NCBI GenBank assembly: GCA_027314685.1
Contig: DAHVAI010000413.1
Span: forward strand, 1-11,143
Direction: 5' to 3'
DNA from: Nitrososphaerota archaeon
GTDB lineage: Archaea > Thermoproteota > Nitrososphaeria > Nitrososphaerales > CADDZS01
Length of the DNA: 11,143 bases
The position numbers and the translations under genes are program-made. The notes below the pieces were generated by a model that was not told the DNA's origin, made no database searches, and saw only the letters and a program-made list of their open reading frames with translations. The number at the start of each line of letters is the position of its first letter. Positions within the stretch are counted from its first letter, which is position 1. Positions 1 through 7,494 of the stretch are shown one piece after another.

Positions 1-1
1 T

Positions 2-1669
2 CGCGGGTATTTTTCATTGACCTGCAAGGCAAAGGATGGTCAAGACTACCTGTTCGTCTTGGACAAGAAGACGAAAAGACCTGATCCTGCTTCGCGCCTT
101 CAACCCAAAGGAGTTCACGGTCCATCTCGTATTGTCGATCCTCAGATTTTTGAATGGACAGATCAGAGCTGGCGTGGTATTCCCAAAAAGGCTCTCCTAA
201 TTTACGAGCTGCATGTAGGCACATTCACAAGGAAGGGAGACTTTCAGTCTGTGATATCCAATCTCCCCTACCTGCGCAAGGAACTCGGTATCACTGCAAT
301 TGAGATTATGCCGGTTGGCCAGTTCCCAGGCAAAAGGAACTGGGGGTATGATGGTACATATCTCTATGCCGTTCAGAATTCTTACGGTGGTCCTAGAGGA
401 TTGAAGACACTGGTAAACGCCTGTCATTCTGAAGGGCTGGCGGTAATACTCGATGTTGTCTATAACCACTTTGGACCTGAAGGAAATTATCTCCCAGATT
501 ACGGTCCGTACCTGTCGACAAAGTATCGCACTCCCTGGGGACAGACCCCAAACTATGACGATGTGGGAAGTGATGAAGTCAGACGCTACGTGCTTGAAAA
601 CGCATTGCACTGGGTCTCTGAGTACCATGTGGATGGACTACGCGTGGATGCAGTCCATGGGATCTACGATCACTCTCCCAAACACCTCCTGGTTGAAATG
701 TCACAGCTCACGCATTCTCTTGTTGATTATCTTGGAAGGGAGTTCCATCTGATCGCTGAGAGCGACCTCAACGACCCAGTCGTTGTCGATGGGAAGGAGA
801 GCAGAGGTTACGAGTGCGACGCGCAGTGGTCAGACGATTTTCATCACGCAGTTCATGCGTACCTAACCGGGGAAAGGCAGCGACACTACATGGATTTTGG
901 CCGCTTGGTAGATATTTCAAAATCCATCAAAGTGTGGTTTGTCTACGACGGCAAGTATTCAAGTTACAGGCAACGCACTTTTGGTGCGCCCGCCTACCAA
1001 GCGTCAGGCGACAAATTTGTTATCTTTACGCAAAATCACGATCAAGTGGGAAACAGGGCCGGCGGCGAGCGACTGTCACTACTCGTGTCCAAGGAGAAGC
1101 TAAAGATTGCCGCTTCGCTGTGCCTTCTCTCGGGCAACTTACCTCTACTTTTCATGGGCGAGGAGTACGGAGAAACATCTCCGTTCTACTATTTTATCGA
1201 TCACTCTGACAAGAAGCTCGTGCAGGCAGTCAGAGAGGGTCGGAGCAGAGATCTCGGCCTGATCCATGGGAGAGAATTCATCGACCCGCAAAGTCCATCC
1301 ACGTTTGCAAGATCTAAAATAGACCTCAATTCGAGGCTAGATGGCCCAAACAAGGAGATCTTCGAATTCTATCAAGAACTCATCAGATTACGAAAATCTC
1401 ATAACATCTTCTCGGAATTCGAAAGTGCTTCGATGAGAGTTGTAACTCTGGAAGATTCAGAATCCATTCTAGTGTATCGAAAATCAGAGTATGAAGAGTT
1501 TCTTCTTGTGTATTCATTTGGAACATCAGAAAGATCGATCGCCTCTCCCGTTTCGGAAGGCAAGTGGGACAAGATATTGGATTCTTCAAATCTAGCGAAA
1601 GATCTGGTGGCAGGGATTGATTTGACAATTCCACCGACGACCGTCATAGTTTACTCAAGGACACAATGA
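2..1669 (+). CDS. treZ: Malto-oligosyltrehalose trehalohydrolase, 5'-truncated by the window edge
   Basis: A GH13 enzyme that hydrolyses the alpha-1,4 bond next to the terminal trehalose of maltooligosyl-trehalose, releasing trehalose; it normally works in the cytoplasm with the synthase TreY. Visible marks are DPASRLQPKGVHGPS near the N-terminus, typical of TreZ rather than branching enzyme, then IYELHVGTFT, the DVVYNHFGPEGNY region, DGLRVDAVH with the nucleophile Asp at 647-649, LIAESD with the acid/base Glu at 758-760, and QNHDQVGNR with the stabilising Asp at 1040-1042. The frame is open to the first base: residues before the TTG at 17 (RGYFS) fit the family, so the true start and perhaps 50-60 residues of the N-terminal beta domain lie outside. 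It ends 7 bp before the GH57 gene, suggesting one transcript. The catalytic set is complete, so the enzyme is probably active. Family assignment is secure; treY is not visible. Confidence 0.93.
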   Translation, partial: RGYFSLTCKAKDGQDYLFVLDKKTKRPDPASRLQPKGVHGPSRIVDPQIFEWTDQSWRGIPKKALLIYELHVGTFTRKGDFQSVISNLPYLRKELGITAIEIMPVGQFPGKRNWGYDGTYLYAVQNSYGGPRGLKTLVNACHSEGLAVILDVVYNHFGPEGNYLPDYGPYLSTKYRTPWGQTPNYDDVGSDEVRRYVLENALHWVSEYHVDGLRVDAVHGIYDHSPKHLLVEMSQLTHSLVDYLGREFHLIAESDLNDPVVVDGKESRGYECDAQWSDDFHHAVHAYLTGERQRHYMDFGRLVDISKSIKVWFVYDGKYSSYRQRTFGAPAYQASGDKFVIFTQNHDQVGNRAGGERLSLLVSKEKLKIAASLCLLSGNLPLLFMGEEYGETSPFYYFIDHSDKKLVQAVREGRSRDLGLIHGREFIDPQSPSTFARSKIDLNSRLDGPNKEIFEFYQELIRLRKSHNIFSEFESASMRVVTLEDSESILVYRKSEYEEFLLVYSFGTSERSIASPVSEGKWDKILDSSNLAKDLVAGIDLTIPPTTVIVYSRTQ

Positions 1670-1676
1670 ATAGAAG

Positions 1677-3668
1677 ATGAAACCACTCGATTTTGCTCTA
1701 GTGATCCACAATCATCAACCTGTCGATAACAAAGACGAAGTTATCGAAATGATATACAATAAATCCTACTTACCTTTCATTGAAATTCTCTCAAAACATC
1801 CACAAGTCAAGGCTAATCTCCACTATACTGGATCCCTTCTTGACTGGCTCGAATCCTATCATCCAGAGCTAATCTATAAGATCAAGTCACTCGTAGCGAG
1901 GGGACAAGTGGAGATGCTTGGAGGAGGTTATTACGAACCCATCCTCGCTGTCATTCCTGATTCGGATTCAATAGGTCAGCTGACCGAGCTGAGTCAGAAG
2001 ATTGCGAGATTGTTTGGCATTCAGCCGAACGGCTGCTGGATGGCAGAAAGGGCGTGGGAACCACAGTTGCCCGAGATTCTAGATCGCTCCAAAATCAAGT
2101 ACACTTTGCTCGATGAGGTGATGCTTTCACTTTCAGGAATAAGTGATTCAGGCTGCTTTGAACCGTACCTTGTGGAGAGTCGCGGTAAGTACACTACAAT
2201 CTTTCCTATTCTCAGGACCCTGAGAAAGTCCATTCCATACAAGAGTGTTGGTACTTTATTCAGATATCTAAAACAAGTTGCAACGACCGGAGGTCGTCTT
2301 GCTGTTTATGCAGACGACGGAGAGAAATTTGGGGCATGGCCACACAGCTACGAGATAGTTTACAAACAAGGTTGGCTGGAATCATTCCTGAGCTCGATAG
2401 AGAAGAACAGCGAATGGCTGAATACCGTTCTTCTTTCAGATTATCTAAAGAGAAGGCCACCAGAGACAAGGACCTATCTGTCCTGTGCGAGTTATCCAGA
2501 GCTGATGGATTGGTCGCTTCCAGCGTCCAGCAAGCTTGAAACTGCAAAGGGATTCTGGAGGTTGTTTCTAGCTAAATATCCAGAGAGCGCTCGGATGTAT
2601 TCGAAAATGCTTCAAACAAGCGAAGCCGTTCACTCACTAGGAGATCAAGCTTCCACTCAGATGCTTCACGAACTTTGGAAAGGGCAGTGCAACGATGCCT
2701 ACTGGCACGGCGTGTTCGGGGGACTGTACCTGGCGATGCTTCGGAGAATAACATACACGCACCTGATCGAAGCACAAAAGCTGGTCGAGGCTGCAAAGCA
2801 CAAGGGTAGTGGTTTCATCGAGATTTCGAAAGCGAGTTTCGATGGTCACGAGGAGTTTCTTGTCAATTCGGAGTTTCTGGGAATACTAGCCAGTCCAAAG
2901 TACGGAGGGTCCTTGGTTGAGTTAGACTACAAACCAAAGTCAGTAAATCTGTTTGATAATCTAGCTAGGCGTCAAGAGCGATATCACAATGAAGTTCATG
3001 ATAAGAAAAAGCGAAACTCCTCTAAGAGACTGCGCTCGATTCACTCGCAGATGGCCGCAAAGGAAAAGGGTTTGAGAAATCTCATAGTGTTCGAGAACGG
3101 CCACAGATTCAGCTTCTTGGATCACATCCTGAAAGAAAATGCGACGCCTTCGGACATACAGTCCAAGACGAATGTGGAGCTTTGCTCGCCGTACGGCCCA
3201 TACATTGCGAAGACGGAAGAATCCGCGGAATCTGCTAGAATTGACTTTACAAGAACTTGCAAATTACAAAGGGATGAGATCGCGCTTCAAAAGCGGTACG
3301 CGATGAGAAAGAGTTCTTCTGATCTTGAAGTGAGCTGGGCGATTGCTTGTCACGGCAAGCGATCATATGTATTTTCGCCCGAAATTAACCTCAGTTCACT
3401 AGGAGATCAGGATTTTGCAAAGAGAAACTCTAAACCTCTTATCCTGAAGCAAACAAGACGCTTGGAATTGTCTTATCCGGAATTTGGTGTGAGCGTTGAC
3501 TTTGATTTCGCCCTTCCGACAGATATCTGGCAGATTCCAATCAACACCGTGTCCAAGTCAGAAAGTGGGTACGAAAGAACGCTCCAGTGTGTTTCTATCA
3601 TGCCGCGATATGCGTTTGATGGCTCCGGAAGATTAGATGCGTACATACGATTGAATATTACGAATTAA
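1677..3668 (+). CDS. GH57 4-alpha-glucanotransferase / alpha-amylase-like protein
   Basis: A retaining GH57 enzyme that cleaves and usually re-joins alpha-1,4-glucan chains; the best studied relative is the Thermococcus litoralis 4-alpha-glucanotransferase, of nearly the same length (about 659 residues against 663). The first motif HNHQP is at residues 11-15, GCWMAERAWEP at 119-129 carries the nucleophile Glu124, and YADDGEKFGAWP at 211-222 carries the acid/base Asp214. NDAYWHGVFGGLYL at 339-352 is the last conserved GH57 region. A helical stretch (about 290-380, DUF1925-like) and a beta-rich C-terminal half (about 390-660, DUF1926-like) complete the usual architecture. There is no signal peptide. 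The ATG lies 7 bp after treZ with no Shine-Dalgarno, so translation may depend on the upstream gene. It may make or trim the maltooligosaccharides used for trehalose synthesis. Transferase and plain amylase activity cannot be separated from sequence. Confidence 0.9.
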   Translation: MKPLDFALVIHNHQPVDNKDEVIEMIYNKSYLPFIEILSKHPQVKANLHYTGSLLDWLESYHPELIYKIKSLVARGQVEMLGGGYYEPILAVIPDSDSIGQLTELSQKIARLFGIQPNGCWMAERAWEPQLPEILDRSKIKYTLLDEVMLSLSGISDSGCFEPYLVESRGKYTTIFPILRTLRKSIPYKSVGTLFRYLKQVATTGGRLAVYADDGEKFGAWPHSYEIVYKQGWLESFLSSIEKNSEWLNTVLLSDYLKRRPPETRTYLSCASYPELMDWSLPASSKLETAKGFWRLFLAKYPESARMYSKMLQTSEAVHSLGDQASTQMLHELWKGQCNDAYWHGVFGGLYLAMLRRITYTHLIEAQKLVEAAKHKGSGFIEISKASFDGHEEFLVNSEFLGILASPKYGGSLVELDYKPKSVNLFDNLARRQERYHNEVHDKKKRNSSKRLRSIHSQMAAKEKGLRNLIVFENGHRFSFLDHILKENATPSDIQSKTNVELCSPYGPYIAKTEESAESARIDFTRTCKLQRDEIALQKRYAMRKSSSDLEVSWAIACHGKRSYVFSPEINLSSLGDQDFAKRNSKPLILKQTRRLELSYPEFGVSVDFDFALPTDIWQIPINTVSKSESGYERTLQCVSIMPRYAFDGSGRLDAYIRLNITN

Positions 3669-3695
3669 CGCGGGCTGATATTTGCTACTGCGAGA

Positions 3696-3717
3696 CTTGC
3701 AATCACAATGCTGCAAG
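3696..3717 (+). repeat. Short hairpin after the GH57 gene
   Basis: A perfect 6-bp inverted repeat (CTTGCA at 3696-3701, TGCAAG at 3712-3717) with a 10-nt loop lies 27 bp after the GH57 stop. No T-run follows, so it is not a classic intrinsic terminator. It could mark or protect the 3' end of the treZ-GH57 message, or be chance. Confidence 0.2.
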
Positions 3718-3778
3718 ATAGTGCATAGAACTCAAGTGTACTTGCTGGCAGGAAGCTGACAAGATAAGATTAGAGCGT

Positions 3779-3799
3779 ATCGTCGTACCTGAAGACGAT
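3779..3799 (+). repeat. Short hairpin in the convergent spacer
   Basis: A perfect 6-bp inverted repeat, ATCGTC at 3779-3784 and GACGAT at 3794-3799, has a 9-nt loop. It lies inside the possible small-gene remnant and may simply be part of that coding sequence. No T-run follows on either strand. Confidence 0.15.
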
Positions 3800-3842
3800 C
3801 TGAGCAAAGAGGAAGCAATACAGAGAGGAGCGGAAGAGCATC

Positions 3843-3865
3843 AAGAAGGAGAGAGGGAAAGAGAA
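3843..3865 (-). terminator. Candidate pyrimidine-rich terminator for the GH15 trehalase-type gene
   Basis: Twenty-three uninterrupted purines on the plus strand give an all-pyrimidine C/U tract in the transcript of the minus-strand GH15 gene, starting about 25 nt after its stop codon. Archaeal termination commonly occurs in U-rich stretches without a hairpin, so this is the best terminator candidate on this strand. It contains many C residues, so it is weaker than a pure U tract. Confidence 0.3.
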
Positions 3866-3890
3866 TGGTGTTTTCTCAGATTGACGTATT

Positions 3891-5786
3891 TTAGGCGAGA
3901 CGCTTTGCTAGCTTCTGTTTCTCCCTCTCTATAGTAGTTGCTGCGGTTATGAAACCCATATGCGTAAACGCTTGGGGAAAATTCCCGAGCATTTTCTTCT
4001 TTTTCGGGTCGTACTCTTCGGAAAACAACCCAACGTGATTTGAACATTCTAGAAGCGAGTCTAGAAGTTGTTCTGCTTCATCCAGTTTGCCTGCAAGTGC
4101 AAGACAGCTCGCGAGCCAGAAACTGCAGATTAAGAAGGCACCTTCCTTTCCTTGCAAGCCGTCGTTTGCTTTGTATCTGTAGAGGAATTTCCTGTCGTAT
4201 AGTAGCTCCTTCTTGATTTGCTCTATCGTAGAGAGCATCTTGGGATCTGCTCCGTCAATGAAACGCACTTGGGGCATCAACAAGTTTGCGGCATCCATAT
4301 CAGTAGAACCAAAGTCGCGAACGAAGGAGTTTATCTTACCATTCCATCCGCGGCTCATTATCTCTTCTTTTATCTCATCCCGGAGTTTAATCCATCCTGC
4401 AATATCCTCTTTGATCTCAAGTGTCTCTGCTATCTTGATCGCTCTATCTAGTGCGACCCAGCACCAGACCTTTGAGTATACAAAATGCTTCCGCTCCCCT
4501 CTGACTTCCCAGATCCCACAGTCAGGCTTGCTCCAGTTTACTTTTACAGATTGCAGTATAGGCACTATCATGTGGTTATAGACTCTATTGGAAATTGTCC
4601 TGCCGTGCAAATGCGAAAAATAGAGTGCATCAAGTAATATTCCGTAAACATCTAACTGCACTTGATTCCAAGCGCCGTTGCCTATCCTAACTGGAAATGA
4701 TTTGCGATAGCCCTCCAAGTGAGTCAGTTTCTTTTCTGTCAGAACTCTGTCTCCCGTGATTCCTATCATCACTTGGATGCTTTCTGAAGTAAGATAGAAT
4801 GTGCTCGTGATAAGCTGAGTGTAAGCAAACTCTGCCTGTTTGTGCCCTAGTGAGTGCAGAGCCCAGAGGACAAATGAGGAATCACGTATCCAAGAGTAAC
4901 GATAGTCCCAGTTCCTGCTGCCTCCCATCTCCTCTGGAAGTGAAGTCGTCGCGGCAGCGAGAACAGCTCCAGTCCTGGAGTAGACTAGTTCCTTCAAGGC
5001 AAGGGCTGACCGAATGACCTGATCTTTCCACTTGCCGTTATAATCGCAATCTTTTGCCCACTTGCTCCAGTAGCTCCTGGTTTCCTTCAGCTTCTCATCG
5101 GTATTCGAGTCCGGTGTGTACTTCAATGTGAAGCCACCATACCTGAGAACCAGGTCCTGCTTGTCTTCCTTGTTCAAAGTAAGCGAGCCGCGAAGAGAAC
5201 CATTCAGCGTCTGAAAGTCAAGTTGCGTCGCAAGAGTGAGTTCTTGTGTGTTACCCTTTGTAGGGATAAATGTGTAGCCTGCATGATCAAACTTCTCGAT
5301 CTTTGGAATGACTGTCCCATAATTCGGTCTGGGTTGAATTCTCACCTCGAGATCCGACTTGCCTTCAATACAGCTTATCCGTCGATGTATCTCTCCCGTC
5401 GAGACAATCGTGCCAGAAAGCTGGAAACAGGGCATAAAGTCTGTTATCCGCGACAATCCACTTGCCGTTCTAAACTCGGTGATCAGGATGTTGGTCATTC
5501 CTTCATAGTATTGCCTTGCCTCAAACTCTTCGTCCCAAGGGAGTATCTGGAAAGTTCCTCCCTTTTTCACATCAAGTAAGGCGCCAAATACGCTTGGAGA
5601 ATCAAAGCGCGGCATGCAGAACCAATCAATGGATCCAGTCATGCTCACAAGTGCGCAAGTGCTCTGATCTCCAATCAGTGCGTAATCCGATATATCCTTG
5701 TAATCATTTAGGGACTTTTTCTTCTCGAACTTTCTCCAGGTTGAACTGCCCCTATGCGTCGAGCCATTGTCGATCTTTTTCTCCAT
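3891..5786 (-). CDS. GH15 family hydrolase, trehalase-type
   Basis: An inverting glycosidase of the GH15 group that includes the Thermoplasma, Sulfolobus and mycobacterial trehalases and related glucoamylases; the likely reaction is trehalose (or a short alpha-glucan) to glucose. The N-terminal beta-sandwich holds the family block SDYALIGDQSTCALVSMTGSIDW. The (alpha/alpha)6 domain contains GGSRNWDYRYSWIRDSSF, GIWEVRGERKHFVYSK with the probable general acid Glu (residue 427 from this start), and GLFSEEYDP with the probable base Glu (590). Both residues are present. There is no signal peptide. I chose the ATG at 5786 because GTGAT, a plausible Shine-Dalgarno, lies 3 nt before it; a GTG at 5798 would add four residues. 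It converges on treZ-GH57, so synthesis and breakdown of trehalose may sit back to back. Trehalase is favoured over glucoamylase by overall resemblance, not proved. Confidence 0.88.
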   Translation of the reverse strand: MEKKIDNGSTHRGSSTWRKFEKKKSLNDYKDISDYALIGDQSTCALVSMTGSIDWFCMPRFDSPSVFGALLDVKKGGTFQILPWDEEFEARQYYEGMTNILITEFRTASGLSRITDFMPCFQLSGTIVSTGEIHRRISCIEGKSDLEVRIQPRPNYGTVIPKIEKFDHAGYTFIPTKGNTQELTLATQLDFQTLNGSLRGSLTLNKEDKQDLVLRYGGFTLKYTPDSNTDEKLKETRSYWSKWAKDCDYNGKWKDQVIRSALALKELVYSRTGAVLAAATTSLPEEMGGSRNWDYRYSWIRDSSFVLWALHSLGHKQAEFAYTQLITSTFYLTSESIQVMIGITGDRVLTEKKLTHLEGYRKSFPVRIGNGAWNQVQLDVYGILLDALYFSHLHGRTISNRVYNHMIVPILQSVKVNWSKPDCGIWEVRGERKHFVYSKVWCWVALDRAIKIAETLEIKEDIAGWIKLRDEIKEEIMSRGWNGKINSFVRDFGSTDMDAANLLMPQVRFIDGADPKMLSTIEQIKKELLYDRKFLYRYKANDGLQGKEGAFLICSFWLASCLALAGKLDEAEQLLDSLLECSNHVGLFSEEYDPKKKKMLGNFPQAFTHMGFITAATTIEREKQKLAKRLA

Positions 5787-5965
5787 TTTATCACGCACTA
5801 TTAACTAAACAATCAAATCAGTCAAATGGTTCTAAGAAGATCTCTTTCATCCCAGTCGATTAGTTGCAATAGAAAAAAGACTTACTATTATGCGATCCAA
5901 TTTCATAATCGCTTTGGCTATAGACGAGTGCATAAGATTTTTGATTCGCTATTAATCGCGGTGCG
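5787..5965 (-). other. AT-rich spacer between the MFS and GH15 trehalase-type genes
   Basis: The 179 bp between two co-directional genes contain no credible coding frame. Reading along the minus strand, a T-run at 5878-5873 follows the MFS gene, and the last stretch before the GH15 start is AT-rich and probably holds its promoter, although no clear TATA box at the expected distance stands out. The spacing suggests that the two genes are transcribed separately. Confidence 0.4.
5873..5878 (-). terminator. T-run, candidate terminator for the MFS gene
   Basis: Six consecutive T residues on the minus strand, flanked by further T and C, lie about 90 nt after the MFS stop codon and upstream of the next gene. 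T-runs of this kind end transcription in archaea. No hairpin precedes it. Confidence 0.3.
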
Positions 5966-7432
5966 CTAGCTTGGTGGAGTGCTTTCTGCTTTCTTGAACG
6001 TATAGTTCTTCGTTGCGAGAGCGAAAGCCATCATGCAGAAAGTCAAAGCAATTCCTATCGCAAACACTAGGTTGAACGCAAACGCCGATGGGAGCGTCGC
6101 AACTGCAACTGGATGGCCATTAATCACCTTGATCAAGGGCTTGGTGTAGGTCGACATTACGCTTGTCGCAACTACTGGACCTATGGCTCCGCCAATGTTT
6201 CGAAGCATCGTGTTCATTCCCATGCCTATCGCAAGATCTTCTCTGGGCACTGCGATCGCGATCATGTTTACTATCGGGACGATGACTCCAACCATTCCGG
6301 CGAGACACACAAACAGATCAATCACCGTGTCAGTCCTGGTCGCTCTGTTTAAGATGAACATCGCAAGTCCGAGCGCAATTATTCCAGCTGAGGCGAATAG
6401 AACTGGTTTCGGCCCGGACCTTGGCAGAAGTTTGCCAATGAGCGGCCCGACCACGAGCATTCCAACAGCCGCTGGACCCATTGTCAGTCCGGCCTGTATC
6501 ACCGTGAGACCTAGTCCAAACCCGGAGGGGAGCTGAGAATAGTATGTTATCGCGAAGAAGACTAGGAACATTGTCAGCATAGAGAATATGCCAACCATGT
6601 TCGCCACTAGGACGTTCCTTACACGAAGGAGCTTTAGGTGCATCAGTGGATCAGCCTTGTTTCGCTCGAACATGAAAAAGTAGAATGCTAGAGCTAGTCC
6701 AGGGATTAGGAATCCAAGTTCTTCAAGCGATAACCAGCCGAGCGTTGGCCCTTCCGTGATGTAGACCAAAACAAGTGTGACGCCAGCGATCAAAATTGCA
6801 GCGCCCAGATAATCCATCCTTCTCTTCACCATGTTTGTATCCTTTCGGAGAACCTTCGCAACGATAACAAACAATACCAGACTCAGTACCACTGCAGTGT
6901 GGAACGCGTATTGCCATCCTAGATCTTCCACGACGTAGGAGCCGAGTATCAGGCCAATTGTGGCTCCGATGGCGAAGGTGGCGCTGATGATACCCTGAGC
7001 CATTCCAATCCGCTCCCTTGGAAAGGTCTCAGAAACGATTGCAAGCGACAATGGAATGATCGCAAATCCTATTCCTTGCAGTGCTCTTGCGAAGATTAGA
7101 AAGTACATCGAAGGGGAAAAGCCTGCAACTCCAACGCCCACAATGTAAAACGACAACGAAACAAGGAACATTTTTTTCTTGCCGTAGCTATCCCCTAGTT
7201 TGCCAAGTAGCATAGATGCTCCAGCTCCTGTAATCAAGTAAGCTGAGCTGATCCAGGATGAGAGCGTATCAGTACTGTTAAAGTGGTTCTGGATAGTCGG
7301 AATTCCTGGTATCACCATGGTTTCGACATAATTGACAAGCAGAGCGACTCCGACGAGTGAAAGGAGCACTCGCCTCATGTGGGCTTCGTTAGTCTCTACC
7401 GATGAGTTAACTTCGCCGGCTTCCTTTGTCAA
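5966..7432 (-). CDS. MFS transporter, DHA2-like 14-helix family
   Basis: An integral membrane proton-coupled antiporter of the major facilitator superfamily; relatives (EmrB/QacA group) usually export drugs or small metabolites. At 488 residues with about 14 hydrophobic segments it fits DHA2. Motif A is GKLGDSYGKKK at 77-87 in the loop after helix 2. ARALQGIGFAIIP at 115-127 and the ATIGLILGSYVVEDLGWQYAF region (157-177) match helices 4 and 5. The first-helix motif, usually LDxTIVNVALP, reads VETMVIPGIP (36-45) with Glu in place of Asp. The start is TTG at 7432 with a GTGAT Shine-Dalgarno-like sequence 6 nt upstream; an ATG at 7378 (residue 19), directly before the first helix, is the alternative. 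It sits between two sugar hydrolases, which hints at a sugar-related or stress-related substrate, but the sequence does not identify it. Confidence 0.87.
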   Translation of the reverse strand: MTKEAGEVNSSVETNEAHMRRVLLSLVGVALLVNYVETMVIPGIPTIQNHFNSTDTLSSWISSAYLITGAGASMLLGKLGDSYGKKKMFLVSLSFYIVGVGVAGFSPSMYFLIFARALQGIGFAIIPLSLAIVSETFPRERIGMAQGIISATFAIGATIGLILGSYVVEDLGWQYAFHTAVVLSLVLFVIVAKVLRKDTNMVKRRMDYLGAAILIAGVTLVLVYITEGPTLGWLSLEELGFLIPGLALAFYFFMFERNKADPLMHLKLLRVRNVLVANMVGIFSMLTMFLVFFAITYYSQLPSGFGLGLTVIQAGLTMGPAAVGMLVVGPLIGKLLPRSGPKPVLFASAGIIALGLAMFILNRATRTDTVIDLFVCLAGMVGVIVPIVNMIAIAVPREDLAIGMGMNTMLRNIGGAIGPVVATSVMSTYTKPLIKVINGHPVAVATLPSAFAFNLVFAIGIALTFCMMAFALATKNYTFKKAESTPPS

Positions 7433-7438
7433 TTCAAA

Positions 7439-7443
7439 ATCAC
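7439..7443 (-). promoter_or_regulatory. Shine-Dalgarno-like GTGAT supporting the TTG start of the MFS gene
   Basis: GTGAT on the minus strand, matching the end of the AGGAGGTGAT consensus, lies 6 nt before the TTG at 7432. It favours this start over the ATG 54 nt downstream, which has no comparable site. Confidence 0.35.
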
Positions 7444-7483
7444 AAAATGTGAGTTAGAAATAGTACAGCGAATTGCTTGTGAA

Positions 7484-7491
7484 CTTAAAAG
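7484..7491 (-). promoter_or_regulatory. Archaeal TATA box candidate for the MFS gene
   Basis: The minus-strand sequence CTTTTAAG matches the archaeal TATA consensus (YTTTTAAA type) and starts 3 nt after the glucoamylase stop. A transcript starting about 26 bp downstream, near 7461, would have a short leader of about 29 nt. This suggests the MFS gene can be transcribed independently of the glucoamylase gene. Confidence 0.4.
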
Positions 7492-7494
7492 TCT

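Larger units (their letters stand above)
3725..3894 (+). pseudogene. Possible remnant of a small protein gene in the convergent spacer
   Basis: From 3725 a reading frame without ATG, GTG or TTG before 3881 encodes a protein-like stretch. It begins ELKCTCWQEADKIR and goes on through RIVVPEDDLSKEEAIQ to RGAEEHQEGERER. The codon where a start is expected is ATA (3725-3727). Near the homopurine tract at 3843-3865 the frame appears to change: the other frame (from 3865) reads MVFSQIDVF and stops at TAG 3892-3894, just inside the end of the convergent GH15 gene. The composition (two nearby cysteines, an acidic amphipathic segment, a histidine near the end) resembles small archaeal zinc-binding proteins, but I cannot name a family. 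It may be a decayed gene, a gene with an ATA start, or a chance open frame. Confidence 0.25.

Noticed and set aside
17..19. TTG at 17 as the start of treZ
   Set aside because: The frame is open upstream to the window edge and the upstream residues RGYFS fit the TreZ family, so the gene is truncated by the window and does not start here.
2..1669. Glycogen branching enzyme (GlgB) as the identity of the first gene
   Set aside because: GlgB and TreZ share the GH13 fold, but DPASRLQPKGVHGPS and the order of the later motifs match TreZ.
2979..3078. Charged, basic linker in the GH57 protein (residues about 435-467) as an inserted segment
   Set aside because: The RRQERYH and IHSQMAAKEKGL blocks match what is expected at this place in the family, so it is normal architecture.
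3669..3890. A tRNA or structured RNA gene in the convergent spacer
   Set aside because: Two 6-bp hairpins are present, but no cloverleaf, conserved tRNA blocks or long stems could be found.
3841..4047. Minus-strand open frame of 68 codons at the end of the GH15 gene
   Set aside because: It overlaps the GH15 coding sequence in another frame, and its peptide is low-complexity with no family resemblance; it is a shadow frame.
4049..4070. Nearby direct copies of TCTAGAAG
   Set aside because: They fall in the GH15 coding sequence for a leucine-rich helix (LLDSLLE) and reflect codon repetition, not a mobile-element repeat.
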